Counted from the stretch's first letter, positions 17,701 through 26,194 are shown. The stretch is DNA of 58,635 nucleotides from an uncultured Bacteroidota bacterium (GCA_903898215.1 CAIUEQ010000126.1:1-58635); one strand, 5' to 3'. A program made the numbers and translations. The notes: generated by a model not told the origin, from the letters alone.

Positions 17701-18697
17701 CCCAAAATGTATTGGCGACAATATTACACTTTCGGCAACCTACGTTCCAAGTGCAACATATAGCTGGAGCGGACCTGGAGGGTTTTCTTCTTCGCAACAA
17801 TATCCGGTACTTTCAAATATTACAACAGCTATGTCGGGAATTTATAGTGTGATTACTATCTCATCATCCTGTACTTCTGTTCCAGCTTCAACAGCAGTAA
17901 TTGTAAATACTTTTCCATTAGCTCCTGCGCTAACTAGTAACCCTTCATCGGGAAACACATGTTCCGGAGACAGTATGCAGTTGTTTGTGAGCACAGTTAC
18001 CGGTGCAACATACGATTGGCAAGGGCCGGCAGGTTTTGGGTCAACTACTCAAAATCCGATAATTAGAAATTTATCATCTGCAAATGCAGGAACATATAAA
18101 GCTTCTGTTACTGTTGGAGGATGTTCTTCACCACAATCAAACATTACTATTGCTGTAAATCAATCACCGGTTACAAGCGCAATTACAGGATCAAATTCTG
18201 TAAAAAGATTTTCAACCCAAACGTATTCTGTTACAGGATCACCGGGGTCAGTATTTAACTGGAGTGTTATAGGAGGTTCAATTCAAAGTGGAGGAACATC
18301 TAACACTGTGGTTGTTCATTGGGATTCAACCAAAGCCAATGCGTTGATAAAAGTTATTGAAACATCAGCTTTAGGTTGCAACGGATCTTTGGTACAACAA
18401 AATGTAATAGTTAAATCAACGATTGGTATTGCTGAAAATGCTATGAAAATGGGTAGCGTTTCATTATTTCCAAATCCTGCTAGTAAAATTTTGAATGTTG
18501 ATTTTGATCTGATACATTCAGCTAATTCTAAAATAGAATTTGTGAATATGTTAGGGCAATCGGTTTTAGAATTTTCTAAAAATGTTTCATCAAAAGATGC
18601 GATTCAATTAGATATTTCTTCTCTAAAAACGGGAATGTATTTTGTAAGTATTGTTATAGGAGATGAAAAGAAAACGATGAAAATAACAGTCGAGTAA
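14708..18697 (+). CDS. T9SS-exported protein with ten Ig-like repeats
   Basis: A 1329-residue surface or secreted protein. Domain order: signal peptide (1 to about 27); an N-terminal beta-rich domain (about 30-245); a PKD-like domain (about 250-335) with IWDYGDSSGTY and THTYNY; ten Ig-like repeats of about 82 residues (about 335-1155), each with a Cys near NNGPLC, a core Y(S/F)W(T/S)GPN(S/G)F(T/N)S and a second Cys; a further PKD-like stretch (about 1157-1240); and a type IX secretion sorting domain beginning SVSLFPNPASKILNVDF and ending in beta strands. Secretion across the outer membrane by T9SS is well supported. Function is probably adhesion or surface layer (inference). It is monocistronic, with a terminator at 18727. 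Confidence 0.9.
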   Translation: MKKDYTPIKFVIVIFMVMISVMYAQAQSILPHSATIVNNIVSHPRVFHTNTGFAKTSICGVDTVNYTFNKTTSFQSITLNASTSGNIFAQWYPAAGAITVSGFDFYAWQAAGSSAVVTLTCNIYNASSDSLPTGTPIRSITVAVDSSFGGGLLSVLRKKAIFSTPYTTSSPYVITIETSSSINVAVVANSWVASPPNGRSEWLSSVKIGSTFVRGYNVSIGSAQFNADFIFQPYVSFSFTAGFTAASCNAGGNSIFLNNTSSSVLFNRFYSVRAFQGIPQFSCIWDYGDSSGTYYTVNGTHTYNYRIPYTVKLLDTLYGWMVGCADRAQLTLSVAPPVPNANNNGPLCSGATLRLNADTISGASYYWTGPNGFTSSIQNPTISSVSISVIGTYSVRAIIGQCSSMVATTYVNVISTPSVTNNGPLCAGQSLNLSVTNISGASYSWTGPNSFTSSSQSPTKTGTTVADSGVYSVSVTLAGCGTIGPYTTAAVINRVPTTPTLTNNGPLCVGDNLNLTATQYSGGTYSWTGPNSFTSTQQNPTRASVFNSYAGTYTATISANGCTSGQGSTTVTINNVPSTPTAGNNGPLCSGQSLSLTATAISGAAYSWSGPNSFTSTSQNPSRTSLTTADAGNYSVIATLNGCASVAGVTYVAITTLTPTPIAGSNGPLCPGQNLQLSASTISGATYAWTGPNSFTSTQQNPSISNVSSTNAGIYSVTAITSGCGTSSSGNITLAINSLPSAPTSGNNGPVCNGDSLYLTASNITGATYFWSGPNGFTSSLQSPVILNMSSLKAGAYSVYVTVSGCGTSSSSSTTAITHSVPAAPTTISSISVCAGDSIALSGSASGVGSSATFRWTGPNSFNSTLTSPVLRNVNSTYGGTYNLTVSDSGCTSQPSTTFVGIKSIPASTTPTSNAPICAGANLFLYSTGITGATYLWKGPSGNYIAATQNCFIQNTTALINSGVYTVSSIVNGCTSIPASLTVLVNPLPATPGISNSGPKCIGDNITLSATYVPSATYSWSGPGGFSSSQQYPVLSNITTAMSGIYSVITISSSCTSVPASTAVIVNTFPLAPALTSNPSSGNTCSGDSMQLFVSTVTGATYDWQGPAGFGSTTQNPIIRNLSSANAGTYKASVTVGGCSSPQSNITIAVNQSPVTSAITGSNSVKRFSTQTYSVTGSPGSVFNWSVIGGSIQSGGTSNTVVVHWDSTKANALIKVIETSALGCNGSLVQQNVIVKSTIGIAENAMKMGSVSLFPNPASKILNVDFDLIHSANSKIEFVNMLGQSVLEFSKNVSSKDAIQLDISSLKTGMYFVSIVIGDEKKTMKITVE
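15711..18174 (+). repeat. Ten tandem Ig-like coding repeats of about 246 bases
   Basis: Ten successive units each encode about 82 residues with the same landmark order: NGPLC, GQxLxL, YxWxGPNxF, a QNP turn, AGxYSV and GC. Units 2-5 are the most alike at protein level; units 7-10 have drifted further. This suggests growth by duplication, with the older units toward the C terminus. Confidence 0.85.
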
Positions 18698-18726
18698 ATC
18701 AATTATTTGTAAAAGTGTTTTTTCTT

Positions 18727-18758
18727 ATAAAGCCAATGTTTTTAAACATTGGCTTTAT
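18727..18758. terminator. Bidirectional terminator between convergent genes
   Basis: A perfect 15-bp inverted repeat (ATAAAGCCAATGTTT and its complement) with a 2-base centre lies between the stop of the T9SS gene (18697) and the stop of aat (18782). U-rich stretches flank it on both strands. Position and symmetry fit a shared terminator. Confidence 0.8.
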
Positions 18759-18781
18759 AGTTTAATAGTTTTCAATTCACA

Positions 18782-19345
18782 TCAACTGATTGCTTCGTTA
18801 AGCAAATTTAAATACGCTTCTTTTTCAATATCAATTGCTCCCAATGTTTTTAAATGTGCGGTTGTATATTGTGTGTCAAGCAGCTTAAAATCATTCGCTT
18901 TTAACCATTCTACCAAAAAAACCAAAGCAGCTTTTGAGGCATCTCTTTCAATATGAAACATCGATTCGCCAAAGAAAGCTTTACCAATAGCAACTCCGTA
19001 TAAACCTCCAACTATCGCATCGTATTCGTTTCGAGTTTCAAAACTAAACGCGTATCCCATTTCATGCAATTCGCAATACACACTTATAATTTCTTCCGAT
19101 ATCCAAACATTGTCATTTCGTGAACAAGAGCGAATGGTTTTTTCAAAATCTTGATTGATGGTGAAGTGAAATTTTTTAGACCGTAAAGTTTGTTTTAGAG
19201 ATTTGCTCACCTTTAAACCATCGAGTGGAATGATTCCCCGAACTTCAGGTTCATACCAATATATTTTAAAATTTTCATCGGCATGAGCCATTGGAAAAAC
19301 GCCCAAAGTATATCCATGCAAAACCTGTTGTGCAGTTAATTTCAT
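18782..19345 (-). CDS. aat: Leucyl/phenylalanyl-tRNA-protein transferase
   Basis: A 187-residue GNAT-fold enzyme that adds Leu or Phe from tRNA to proteins with N-terminal Arg or Lys, marking them for ClpS/ClpAP decay. Visible signatures are YTLGVFPMA, IYWYEPEVRGIIPLD, VWISEEI, VGGLYGVAIGKAFFGESMFH and LLDTQYTTAHLKTLGA. It is shorter than the 234-residue E. coli protein, mostly at the N terminus. The start ATG at 19345 places TAQQVLHGYTLGVFPM at the usual beginning. It lies 23 bases after the YihY-family gene on the same strand. Confidence 0.93.
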   Translation of the reverse strand: MKLTAQQVLHGYTLGVFPMAHADENFKIYWYEPEVRGIIPLDGLKVSKSLKQTLRSKKFHFTINQDFEKTIRSCSRNDNVWISEEIISVYCELHEMGYAFSFETRNEYDAIVGGLYGVAIGKAFFGESMFHIERDASKAALVFLVEWLKANDFKLLDTQYTTAHLKTLGAIDIEKEAYLNLLNEAIS

Positions 19346-19368
19346 TCGTTAATAAGCAAAAGAAAAAA

Positions 19369-20700
19369 TTAAAAGTCGGTGATGTTTTTATTTGATTCGG
19401 ATGCATTCATTGCATGTTCGAGATCGTTGTATTTAACTTTTATTTGATGAAAAGTTTCCCCATTTCCTGTGCGTTTTAATTCGCCAAGGCTTTCTAATTT
19501 ATTAATGATAAAACCAAGATTCAAATATGAAATATCAAGTCCGGGAATAAAATAATGTTCAACTTTGTTTGCCTCAATTGTTTCAGCAATCAGATCACAT
19601 TTTACCATGTTTTCAATTAAGATGCGACAAAGGTTTTGTGGGATGTCGAGCTTCTTAGAAACCTCCTCTACGTTAGGAGCCTTGAGGGCATCTTTAAATC
19701 GTTTTGCAATAAAATTCATAATAAACAAACTATAAAGCATTCGCATTTTATGACTGATATTTAATGTTTGAATATCGCCTTCAGACTCAACAACATTTTG
19801 AACACAATAGGAGATTTCGGCACCAACTAAAACGATGATCCAACTGTATTGAAGCCAAGTAATAAATAATGGGATCGAAGCAAAACTTCCATAGATAGCA
19901 TTGTATTTTGAAATGCCTATTTGAAACGCAATATATGCCCATTGAAAAATTTGGAATGCAACACCGGTTATTATACCAGCAGTTAGTGCCGACTTAGGTT
20001 TGATGCGTGTATTTGGCATCACTAGATAAACAAAAAAGAATAAAATACTTGTCGTAAAATATGGAAGAAAATTGATGCTGAATAGAATGAGATTTTCTAA
20101 ACTGTCATTTAAATATTCAATTTGTTTTGCAAAAATCTGGATGTAAGTTGATATAAAAATATTTACCGTTCCAGTTAATATGATTAAGATTGGTGCAACT
20201 AACATTATTGATAAATAATCTGTGAATTTGCGTAACCATGTTCGTCCTTTTTGTACAAACCAAATGGAGTTAAAAGCATTTTCGATATTTGATAAAACCT
20301 GAATAACCGACCAAAGCAATAATATCAAACCTAATCCGGCAATTAATCCGCCTTTGGTATTGCTTAGCATATTGTGAGAGTATGAAAGCAAGTTTGATAA
20401 TACTTCAGGTTGATTTGCAAATGCCAATTGCAATTGTTGGGTAAGATATGCCTCAAGACCGAAACCTTGAGCGATACCAAATATCATTGCGATAACCGGA
20501 ACAATAGAAAGTACACTAAACATTGTTAAAGCAGATGCATGTAAACTCAGACTTTTTCCCTGATAACCTTTGATGCCAAGAATAATAATTCGAACTAAAT
20601 AGATAAACCACCTTTGCCATTTGGGAAATGTTGAAAGTTTAACATGCCAAATATGACGTGAGAAAAAGTGTTTTGTTTTTTTAAAATTGAACTTAGCCAT
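19369..20700 (-). CDS. YihY/BrkB family inner-membrane protein
   Basis: A 443-residue membrane protein. After a basic amphipathic N terminus comes the family core with about six transmembrane helices (about 50-310), containing LSLHASALTMFSVLSIVPVIAM, an ENAFNSIW segment and IYGSFASIPLFITWLQYSWIIVLVGAEISY. A C-terminal cytoplasmic tail (about 330-443) resembles a winged helix (VEEVSKKLDIPQNLCRILIENMVKCDLI). Members were once annotated as ribonuclease BN or BrkB; their function is unknown, and transport is only suggested. The tail may regulate it. Upstream of aat. Confidence 0.87.
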   Translation of the reverse strand: MAKFNFKKTKHFFSRHIWHVKLSTFPKWQRWFIYLVRIIILGIKGYQGKSLSLHASALTMFSVLSIVPVIAMIFGIAQGFGLEAYLTQQLQLAFANQPEVLSNLLSYSHNMLSNTKGGLIAGLGLILLLWSVIQVLSNIENAFNSIWFVQKGRTWLRKFTDYLSIMLVAPILIILTGTVNIFISTYIQIFAKQIEYLNDSLENLILFSINFLPYFTTSILFFFVYLVMPNTRIKPKSALTAGIITGVAFQIFQWAYIAFQIGISKYNAIYGSFASIPLFITWLQYSWIIVLVGAEISYCVQNVVESEGDIQTLNISHKMRMLYSLFIMNFIAKRFKDALKAPNVEEVSKKLDIPQNLCRILIENMVKCDLIAETIEANKVEHYFIPGLDISYLNLGFIINKLESLGELKRTGNGETFHQIKVKYNDLEHAMNASESNKNITDF

Positions 20701-20801
20701 TTATGAAAAAATTTGCTGCGTTAGCTTAATTAATAAGCATCAAATTTATTCAAAAAAGAAAAGAAAGTGGAAAATAAAAAAGTGGAATATTATAATTGAA
20801 A

Positions 20802-20847
20802 TAATCTTTTGTAGAGACGTTGCATGCAACGTCTCTACAAAAGATTA
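20802..20847. repeat. GTAGAGACG palindrome, copy 1
   Basis: A perfect palindrome with 23-base arms centred on TGCATGCA (20821-20828). The core GTAGAGACGTTGCA and its complement occupy 20811-20838. It touches the TAA stop of the membrane-protein gene (20845-20847), directly downstream of it, and its minus-strand right arm ends CTACAAAAGATTA. The same 28-base core recurs at 58551-58578 near the window end, so it is a dispersed element. It could end transcription of the minus-strand gene. Confidence 0.9.
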
Positions 20848-21291
20848 CATTCCTGGAAACAATGCTTTACTCCAAGGAATTCGAGCAAGAATCATGATCA
20901 TTCCAATTGCAAAATACCTTAATGCAATTTTATGTTTAGAAAGTGAATTGGCAGCTTTTTTTGATAAAGTTCGTCCAACTTGAATAAAAGCAATTGCAAT
21001 AACCATTGTTGCAATATGTTCAACAGCAACAAATCTAAAACCTGCATTTTTCATCATCTCACCAGATTTAAATGCTTGGTCAACCGCAGGGCTGATGAAA
21101 TACAATATCAACCCGATTAATAATTGAGTATGGCAAAAAATGACAAATATAATTTGAGAAAGGTTGTCGGCCTTTTCAAAATCTTTCTTATTAATAACGC
21201 CTTGTGCAGCTTTTGTAATAGCATAAATGCCGGCAAATAAAACACCCCAGCGAAGGATGTTGTGAATGATAATTAGTGTATTGTACATCAT
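20845..21291 (-). CDS. Small four-helix membrane protein, cytochrome b561-like
   Basis: A 148-residue protein with four predicted transmembrane helices (about 5-25, 46-66, 88-106 and 122-140). Histidines sit in or next to helices: H10 in IIHNILRW, H54 in FCHTQLL, H92 in VEHIATM. This His spacing is reminiscent of small b-type cytochromes, and Bacteroidota relatives are often labelled cytochrome B. Haem binding is inferred and unproven. ATG codons at 21291 and 21288 are adjacent. The gene ends inside a palindromic repeat. Confidence 0.68.
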   Translation of the reverse strand: MMYNTLIIIHNILRWGVLFAGIYAITKAAQGVINKKDFEKADNLSQIIFVIFCHTQLLIGLILYFISPAVDQAFKSGEMMKNAGFRFVAVEHIATMVIAIAFIQVGRTLSKKAANSLSKHKIALRYFAIGMIMILARIPWSKALFPGM

Positions 21292-21383
21292 AGAAATTTT
21301 TTCAAAAATAGAAACTAAATAACTACTCTAACAAAAATTTGTAAACAAAGTTTTTTATTTTAATTTTATGCAGCCTATTAAAT

Positions 21384-23450
21384 ATGATCTACTCGTTTTG
21401 GCATAAAGTTCCTTTTGTGAGGTTTCTGATTCCATTTGTTTTTGGTATCAGCACTTCCTTGTTTTTTCAATGTGATTTCTTCATTTCGTTTTTAGCTTTT
21501 ATTATTTCATTAAGTGGATTTTTTCTTGTATTTCTATTTTTAAAACGCATGCGTTATGCTGCATTAAATGGAATACTTCTTACGGCAACACTTTATTTCT
21601 TTGGCATTACGCTCAATCTGTTTCAAAATGAATTATTCAAAAACGATCATTATTCAAAAGTAAATTCAGCAAAATATTTGATCGTTAATGTGGATGAAGT
21701 TGTTCTCGAAAAATCGAAATCATATAAATTACACAGTAAAGTTTTAGGATATTTTGATTCATCATTTATACAAAAAAATTGCAGCGGAAACTTGATGTTA
21801 TATGTTGCAAAAGATTCACTCAGCAAACAATTAAAATATGGAGATGTGCTAATCATCAAAACCAATCTGATAGCTGAAGTTCCGCCACCACAAAACCCTG
21901 ACGAGTTTGATTATAAAAGATATTTACGATTTAACAATATTCATTTTCAGGCTTATCTCCGACAAAATGATTATCTAAAAACAACCCTCACAAAAACAAA
22001 TTGGTTGTTCAGTTGGGTGTATGATGTACAATATTATTTTAAACAAACGCTTGCAAAAAACATTGTTGCACATTCAGAAACTGCCGTTGCACAAGCATTG
22101 CTTTATGGATATGACGATGAGATTGACCCTGATGTTGTGCAGGCTTATGCAAATACCGGAACATTGCATGTGCTGGCAGTTTCGGGCATGCATGTTGGTT
22201 TAATTTTTATGATCTTAACATTGATGTTAAAGTTTATGGATAAAACCAAACGCACAAAACTTATTAAAAATATTATCATCATTTTAAGCTTGTGGGTTTA
22301 TTCATTGTTGTGTGGATTTTCTCCTTCCATTTTACGTGCAACAGTGATGTTTACTTTTATCATTTTAGGACAGATGTTTAGTCGACCAACAAACGTGTAT
22401 AATACATTGGCAATTTCAGCTTTTACATTAATGTGCATGGATACCAACATGCTCGCAAATGTTGGTTTTCAATTAAGTTATATGGCAGTTATCGGTATAG
22501 TTTTTTTGCAACCTTTTGTTAGCGAATGGTACGACCCAAAAAGTTGGTTAGGAATTCAAATTTGGGAAATCACAGCTATTTCAATTGCAGCACAGATCAT
22601 CACTTTTCCTCTTGGATTATTATATTTTCATCAGTTCCCGAATTACTTTTTATTTTCTAATCTTATCATAATTCCGCTTACCACAATTGTTATTTATATT
22701 GGTATCATTTTGGTGGCATTTTCAAAAATTCCAATTATTGCCTTATGGCTTGGAAAGCTTATGTACTGGGGAATTGCCTTAACAAATTTAATCGTAAAAT
22801 TTGTAGAACAGATGCCATTTTCTTATGTCAGCGGAATACATATCAGTATCATTCAAACCATTTTTATATTTATCGGACTGGCATTTTTTATTTCCTATTT
22901 CATCTTGCGAAGAACCATTTTTTTTAAACTTGGTTTGGTGATGAGTTGTTTGTTTTTGGGATTAAATGGGTTGCAGCAATATAAAAATCTCACTCAACAA
23001 AATATTGTCACGTATCATATTTCCAACCAAACAGCCATCAATTTTATTCAAGGAAATCACTCAACATTATTTATTGATTCGTTGCTTTGGGCTGATAAAA
23101 GCAAAGTGCATTTTCACATGCAGCAACATTTTTGGCATTGCGGAATGAAACAGCAGCAAATTTGTTATACCGATAACTCGTGGAAGAAAATTTTAATCAA
23201 GGATAAAAAAATTATTTTATCTGGAGAAGGTTTGCCAATATTTTCGTCAAACGATTCTTCGAATTTTATTCTTATCATTAAAAATAAAATTAAGCTGAAA
23301 GAATTTCTGCAAACTTTTCATCCATCGCAAGTAATCATTACAACAGCTGTAAAACCCTATCAAGCAAAGGCTATGAAAGCGTTATTGCATGAAAATAATA
23401 TTCCAGTTACATGTGTTGGCGAATCGGGAAGTTTTCAATTATCATTGTAG
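21384..23450 (+). CDS. comEC: ComEC/Rec2-type DNA-uptake channel
   Basis: A 688-residue inner-membrane protein thought to carry single-stranded DNA into the cytoplasm during transformation. Order: N-terminal helices, a soluble OB-like domain (about 80-210) with a PPPQNPDEFDYKRYLRF signature, then the Competence domain (about 230-500) with LLYGYD, NTGTLHVLAVSGMHVGLIF, GFSPSILRATVMF and VGFQLSYMAVIGI. The C-terminal region (about 535-688) sits where a metallo-beta-lactamase domain is found in B. subtilis ComEC, but shows no HxHxDH motif, so nuclease activity is unlikely. The start ATG at 21384 is clear. Followed after 15 bases by an enoyl-CoA hydratase. Confidence 0.93.
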   Translation: MIYSFWHKVPFVRFLIPFVFGISTSLFFQCDFFISFLAFIISLSGFFLVFLFLKRMRYAALNGILLTATLYFFGITLNLFQNELFKNDHYSKVNSAKYLIVNVDEVVLEKSKSYKLHSKVLGYFDSSFIQKNCSGNLMLYVAKDSLSKQLKYGDVLIIKTNLIAEVPPPQNPDEFDYKRYLRFNNIHFQAYLRQNDYLKTTLTKTNWLFSWVYDVQYYFKQTLAKNIVAHSETAVAQALLYGYDDEIDPDVVQAYANTGTLHVLAVSGMHVGLIFMILTLMLKFMDKTKRTKLIKNIIIILSLWVYSLLCGFSPSILRATVMFTFIILGQMFSRPTNVYNTLAISAFTLMCMDTNMLANVGFQLSYMAVIGIVFLQPFVSEWYDPKSWLGIQIWEITAISIAAQIITFPLGLLYFHQFPNYFLFSNLIIIPLTTIVIYIGIILVAFSKIPIIALWLGKLMYWGIALTNLIVKFVEQMPFSYVSGIHISIIQTIFIFIGLAFFISYFILRRTIFFKLGLVMSCLFLGLNGLQQYKNLTQQNIVTYHISNQTAINFIQGNHSTLFIDSLLWADKSKVHFHMQQHFWHCGMKQQQICYTDNSWKKILIKDKKIILSGEGLPIFSSNDSSNFILIIKNKIKLKEFLQTFHPSQVIITTAVKPYQAKAMKALLHENNIPVTCVGESGSFQLSL

Positions 23451-23465
23451 TTCTATTTTCACTAC

Positions 23466-24242
23466 ATGAGCAACCTTGTTTTATATGAAGTAAACGACCG
23501 TGTTGGTTACATCACGTTAAATCGTCCCGAAAAACGAAATGCATTAAGTTTCGAATTTGTGAATGAAATAAAATCGGTTTTTAAACAAGCCGAAGCCGAT
23601 AATAATTGCAAAGTAATTGTTATCAAGTCAAACGGTGAAGCTTTTTGCGCAGGAGCAGATTTAGGATATTTACAACAACTTCAAAACAATACTTATGAAG
23701 AAAATTTAGCCGACTCAAAAAACCTTTCAGAGTTGTTTCGTGTTATTTATCTTTCAGGAAAAGTTGTCATATCTCTGGTAAACGGACCGGCACTTGCAGG
23801 AGGGAGTGGATTGGCAACAGTTTGCGATTTTTGCTTTGCTACACCAAATTCAACCTTTGGATATACCGAAGTAAAAATTGGTTTTGTTCCTGCCATTGTG
23901 ATGGTTTTTTTAGTGAGAAAATTTGGAGAACAAAAAGCTAAACAATTGTTGTTAACCGGAGAAGTAATTGATGCGAATAATGCTTTTGAAATAGGGTTGA
24001 TAAACTATTTGGTAGACGAAAATTTTATCGATGAAGAAGTTAAAAACTTCGCCCAAAAATTATGTAAACAAACCTCCGGTCAGTCGCTAAAAATGGTAAA
24101 AGAAATGTTGGCAGAAGTTCAAAACATGACACTTGATGAAGGATTGAATTATGCTGCCGAAATGAATGCCAATGCACGTAAAACTGAGGATTGCAAACGA
24201 GGTATATCGGCATTTTTAAATAAAGAAAAACTAACCTGGTAA
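23466..24242 (+). CDS. Enoyl-CoA hydratase/isomerase family protein
   Basis: A 258-residue crotonase-fold enzyme. RPEKRNALSFEFVNE, the oxyanion-hole loop AFCAGADLGYL and NGPALAGGSGLATVCDF are visible, and SNSTFGYTEVKIGFVPA-type residues follow. Such proteins hydrate trans-2-enoyl-CoA or act on branched CoA esters; the first acidic catalytic position and the TEVKIG stretch are consistent with a hydratase or methylglutaconyl-CoA hydratase-like enzyme. The substrate cannot be fixed. It lies between comEC and a DUF4412 gene with short gaps, so co-transcription is likely without an obvious functional link. Confidence 0.88.
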   Translation: MSNLVLYEVNDRVGYITLNRPEKRNALSFEFVNEIKSVFKQAEADNNCKVIVIKSNGEAFCAGADLGYLQQLQNNTYEENLADSKNLSELFRVIYLSGKVVISLVNGPALAGGSGLATVCDFCFATPNSTFGYTEVKIGFVPAIVMVFLVRKFGEQKAKQLLLTGEVIDANNAFEIGLINYLVDENFIDEEVKNFAQKLCKQTSGQSLKMVKEMLAEVQNMTLDEGLNYAAEMNANARKTEDCKRGISAFLNKEKLTW

Positions 24243-24262
24243 AAAATAATTAACACCCAAAC

Positions 24263-24973
24263 ATGAAAAAAATTATTCAACTAGTTGCATTGTTAAGTAT
24301 GAGTTACTTCTCATTTGCGCAAACAAAAAACATTAAAGAAGGAGTTGCTGAATTCGACATTTCCTATCCGGCTCTTTCTGCTGAAATGAAGCAAATGGAA
24401 AGCATGCTTCCAACAAACATGAGCCTTTATTTTAAAAATGAATTAAGCAGAATCGAAATGATCACTTCAATGGGGTCTTCAATTGTGATTAACGATAACA
24501 CCAAAAAGGAAGTATCAGTTTTGATGGATATGATGGGTAAAAAAATTGCTATTAAACAAACACAAGATGAATTATCTCAAAAAGAAGCTGCATTAAAAAA
24601 GGAAGGTAAAATGCCAGAATACTCTATTGTTGAAACAAAAGAGAAAAAAATAATTGCAGGATACAAATGCAAAAAAGCAATTGTTAATTATACCCTCAAT
24701 GGCAAAAAAGAGCAAATGATATGTTATTACACCGAAGACTTACCCAAAATAAATAATGGCACCGATAACATGGCGCTTAAAGAGATCAAAGGGTTTTTGA
24801 TGGAATATAATATCAACCAAAACGGAGTGCAAATGCATATTATCGCAAAATCACTTAAAGCAGAAACTGTAGCCGATAAATTATTTACGGTACCTTCAGA
24901 TTTTAAAATATTAACTCAGGCAGAAATTGCTGAAATGATGGGCGGAATAGGAAAAGAAAGTGATTCGAAATAA
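24263..24973 (+). CDS. DUF4412-like secreted protein
   Basis: A 236-residue exported protein. A signal peptide (MKKIIQLVALLSMSYFSFAQ) precedes a beta-rich domain with VAEFDISYP, NELSRIEM, IIAGYKCKKAIVNY and MICYYTEDLP. This arrangement, including the GYKCKKA turn and a late mention of MLMEYNI-type strands, fits the DUF4412/GLPGLI-like group of periplasmic Bacteroidota proteins. The charged middle part (about 95-120) may be a coiled linker. Function is unknown. It lies 20 bases after the enoyl-CoA hydratase gene and 53 bases before bshA. Confidence 0.72.
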   Translation: MKKIIQLVALLSMSYFSFAQTKNIKEGVAEFDISYPALSAEMKQMESMLPTNMSLYFKNELSRIEMITSMGSSIVINDNTKKEVSVLMDMMGKKIAIKQTQDELSQKEAALKKEGKMPEYSIVETKEKKIIAGYKCKKAIVNYTLNGKKEQMICYYTEDLPKINNGTDNMALKEIKGFLMEYNINQNGVQMHIIAKSLKAETVADKLFTVPSDFKILTQAEIAEMMGGIGKESDSK

Positions 24974-25026
24974 TCAACTTTTTAAAGTAACTTTTGTTTA
25001 ATGTTTTTCCCTAAATAATCCCTAAA

Positions 25027-26163
25027 ATGAAAATCGGAATAGTTTGTTATCCAACATATGGTGGAAGTGGAGTTGTTGCTACCGAACTCGGAAAAGCATT
25101 GGCAATGCGTGGGCATGATGTTCATTTTATTTCTTACAAACAACCTGCACGATTAGATTTTTTTACAGGAAATATTTTTTTTCATGAAGTATACGTTTCC
25201 TATTATCCATTGTTTGATTTTCCTCCTTACGAAACAACTTTAACAAGTAGGTTAGTGGATGTTGTCAAACATGAAAAACTTGATTTGCTTCATGTACATT
25301 ATGCAATTCCACACGCTTCAGCAGCTGTGCTTGCAAAAGAAATTTTGGCAACACAGGGAATACATATTCCTATCATCACAACCTTACACGGAACCGATAT
25401 TACGCTTGTTGGAAAAGACCCATCTTTTGAACCCGTAGTGTCTTATTCGTTAAATATGTCGGATGGAATTACTGCAGTTTCCGAAGCTTTAAAAAAAGAT
25501 ACGTACGATCATTTTCAAACAAAAAAAGAGATAAAAGTAATTCCAAATTTTATTGATATCGAACGTTTCAGTAAAAAATCGAAAGATCATTTTCGTAAAG
25601 CCATTGCTGCAAAGGGCGAACATTTGATTGTTCATACTTCAAATTTCCGAAAAGTAAAACGTGTTGAGGATGTGGTAAAAGTTTTTAGTTTGATTAGAGA
25701 AAAAATCCCATCAAAATTATTGCTTGTCGGTGATGGTCCGGAAAGACAAAATATTGAAATGCTTTGTCGTGAATTTCATATCAATGACTCAGTAATTTTT
25801 TTAGGAAAACAAGATCCTGTTGAAGAAATCCTTTCTGTTGCCGACTTGTTTTTGATGCCTTCAGAAACAGAAAGTTTTGGTCTCTCAGCACTTGAAGCTA
25901 TGGCATGTGAAGTGCCTGTAGTTTCATCAAATGCCGGAGGAATTCCTGAGTTGAATATTGATGGTGAATCAGGATTTTTATGCAATGTAGGCGATGTGAA
26001 TGCGATGGCAGAAAAAGCAATTTATATTTTGAGTGATGATGCAATATTGAAAACATTTAAAGTAAATGCAAAGAAGCGTGCAATGGTTTTTCATATCGAT
26101 AAAATTGTTCCTCAATACGAACATTATTATGAAGAAGTAATTAAAAATTCGGTTGCATTGTAA
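25027..26163 (+). CDS. bshA: N-acetyl-alpha-D-glucosaminyl L-malate synthase
   Basis: A 378-residue GT4 glycosyltransferase that joins UDP-GlcNAc and L-malate, the first step of bacillithiol synthesis. The diagnostic N terminus is IGIVCYPTYGGSGVVATELG, followed by HFISYKQPARLD, LLHVHYAIPHASAA and TTLHGTDITLVGKDPSF. The donor-binding C-terminal half has ESFGLSALEAMACEVPVVSSNAGGIPE. Length matches the family. bshB and bshC are outside the window. The presence of this gene implies that the organism uses bacillithiol as its low-molecular-weight thiol, as many Bacteroidota do. Confidence 0.95.
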   Translation: MKIGIVCYPTYGGSGVVATELGKALAMRGHDVHFISYKQPARLDFFTGNIFFHEVYVSYYPLFDFPPYETTLTSRLVDVVKHEKLDLLHVHYAIPHASAAVLAKEILATQGIHIPIITTLHGTDITLVGKDPSFEPVVSYSLNMSDGITAVSEALKKDTYDHFQTKKEIKVIPNFIDIERFSKKSKDHFRKAIAAKGEHLIVHTSNFRKVKRVEDVVKVFSLIREKIPSKLLLVGDGPERQNIEMLCREFHINDSVIFLGKQDPVEEILSVADLFLMPSETESFGLSALEAMACEVPVVSSNAGGIPELNIDGESGFLCNVGDVNAMAEKAIYILSDDAILKTFKVNAKKRAMVFHIDKIVPQYEHYYEEVIKNSVAL

Positions 26164-26194
26164 TTAATTTCTTTTTCAATAACTTTTCCAATAA

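Noticed and set aside
15711..18174. Regular ~246-base repeats considered as a CRISPR or satellite array
   Set aside because: The repeats are in frame throughout one ORF and encode Ig-like domains; there are no short identical repeats with unique spacers.
20802..20847. Phage attachment site
   Set aside because: No integrase, tRNA or phage gene is nearby, and the element is a simple palindrome found twice next to ordinary genes.
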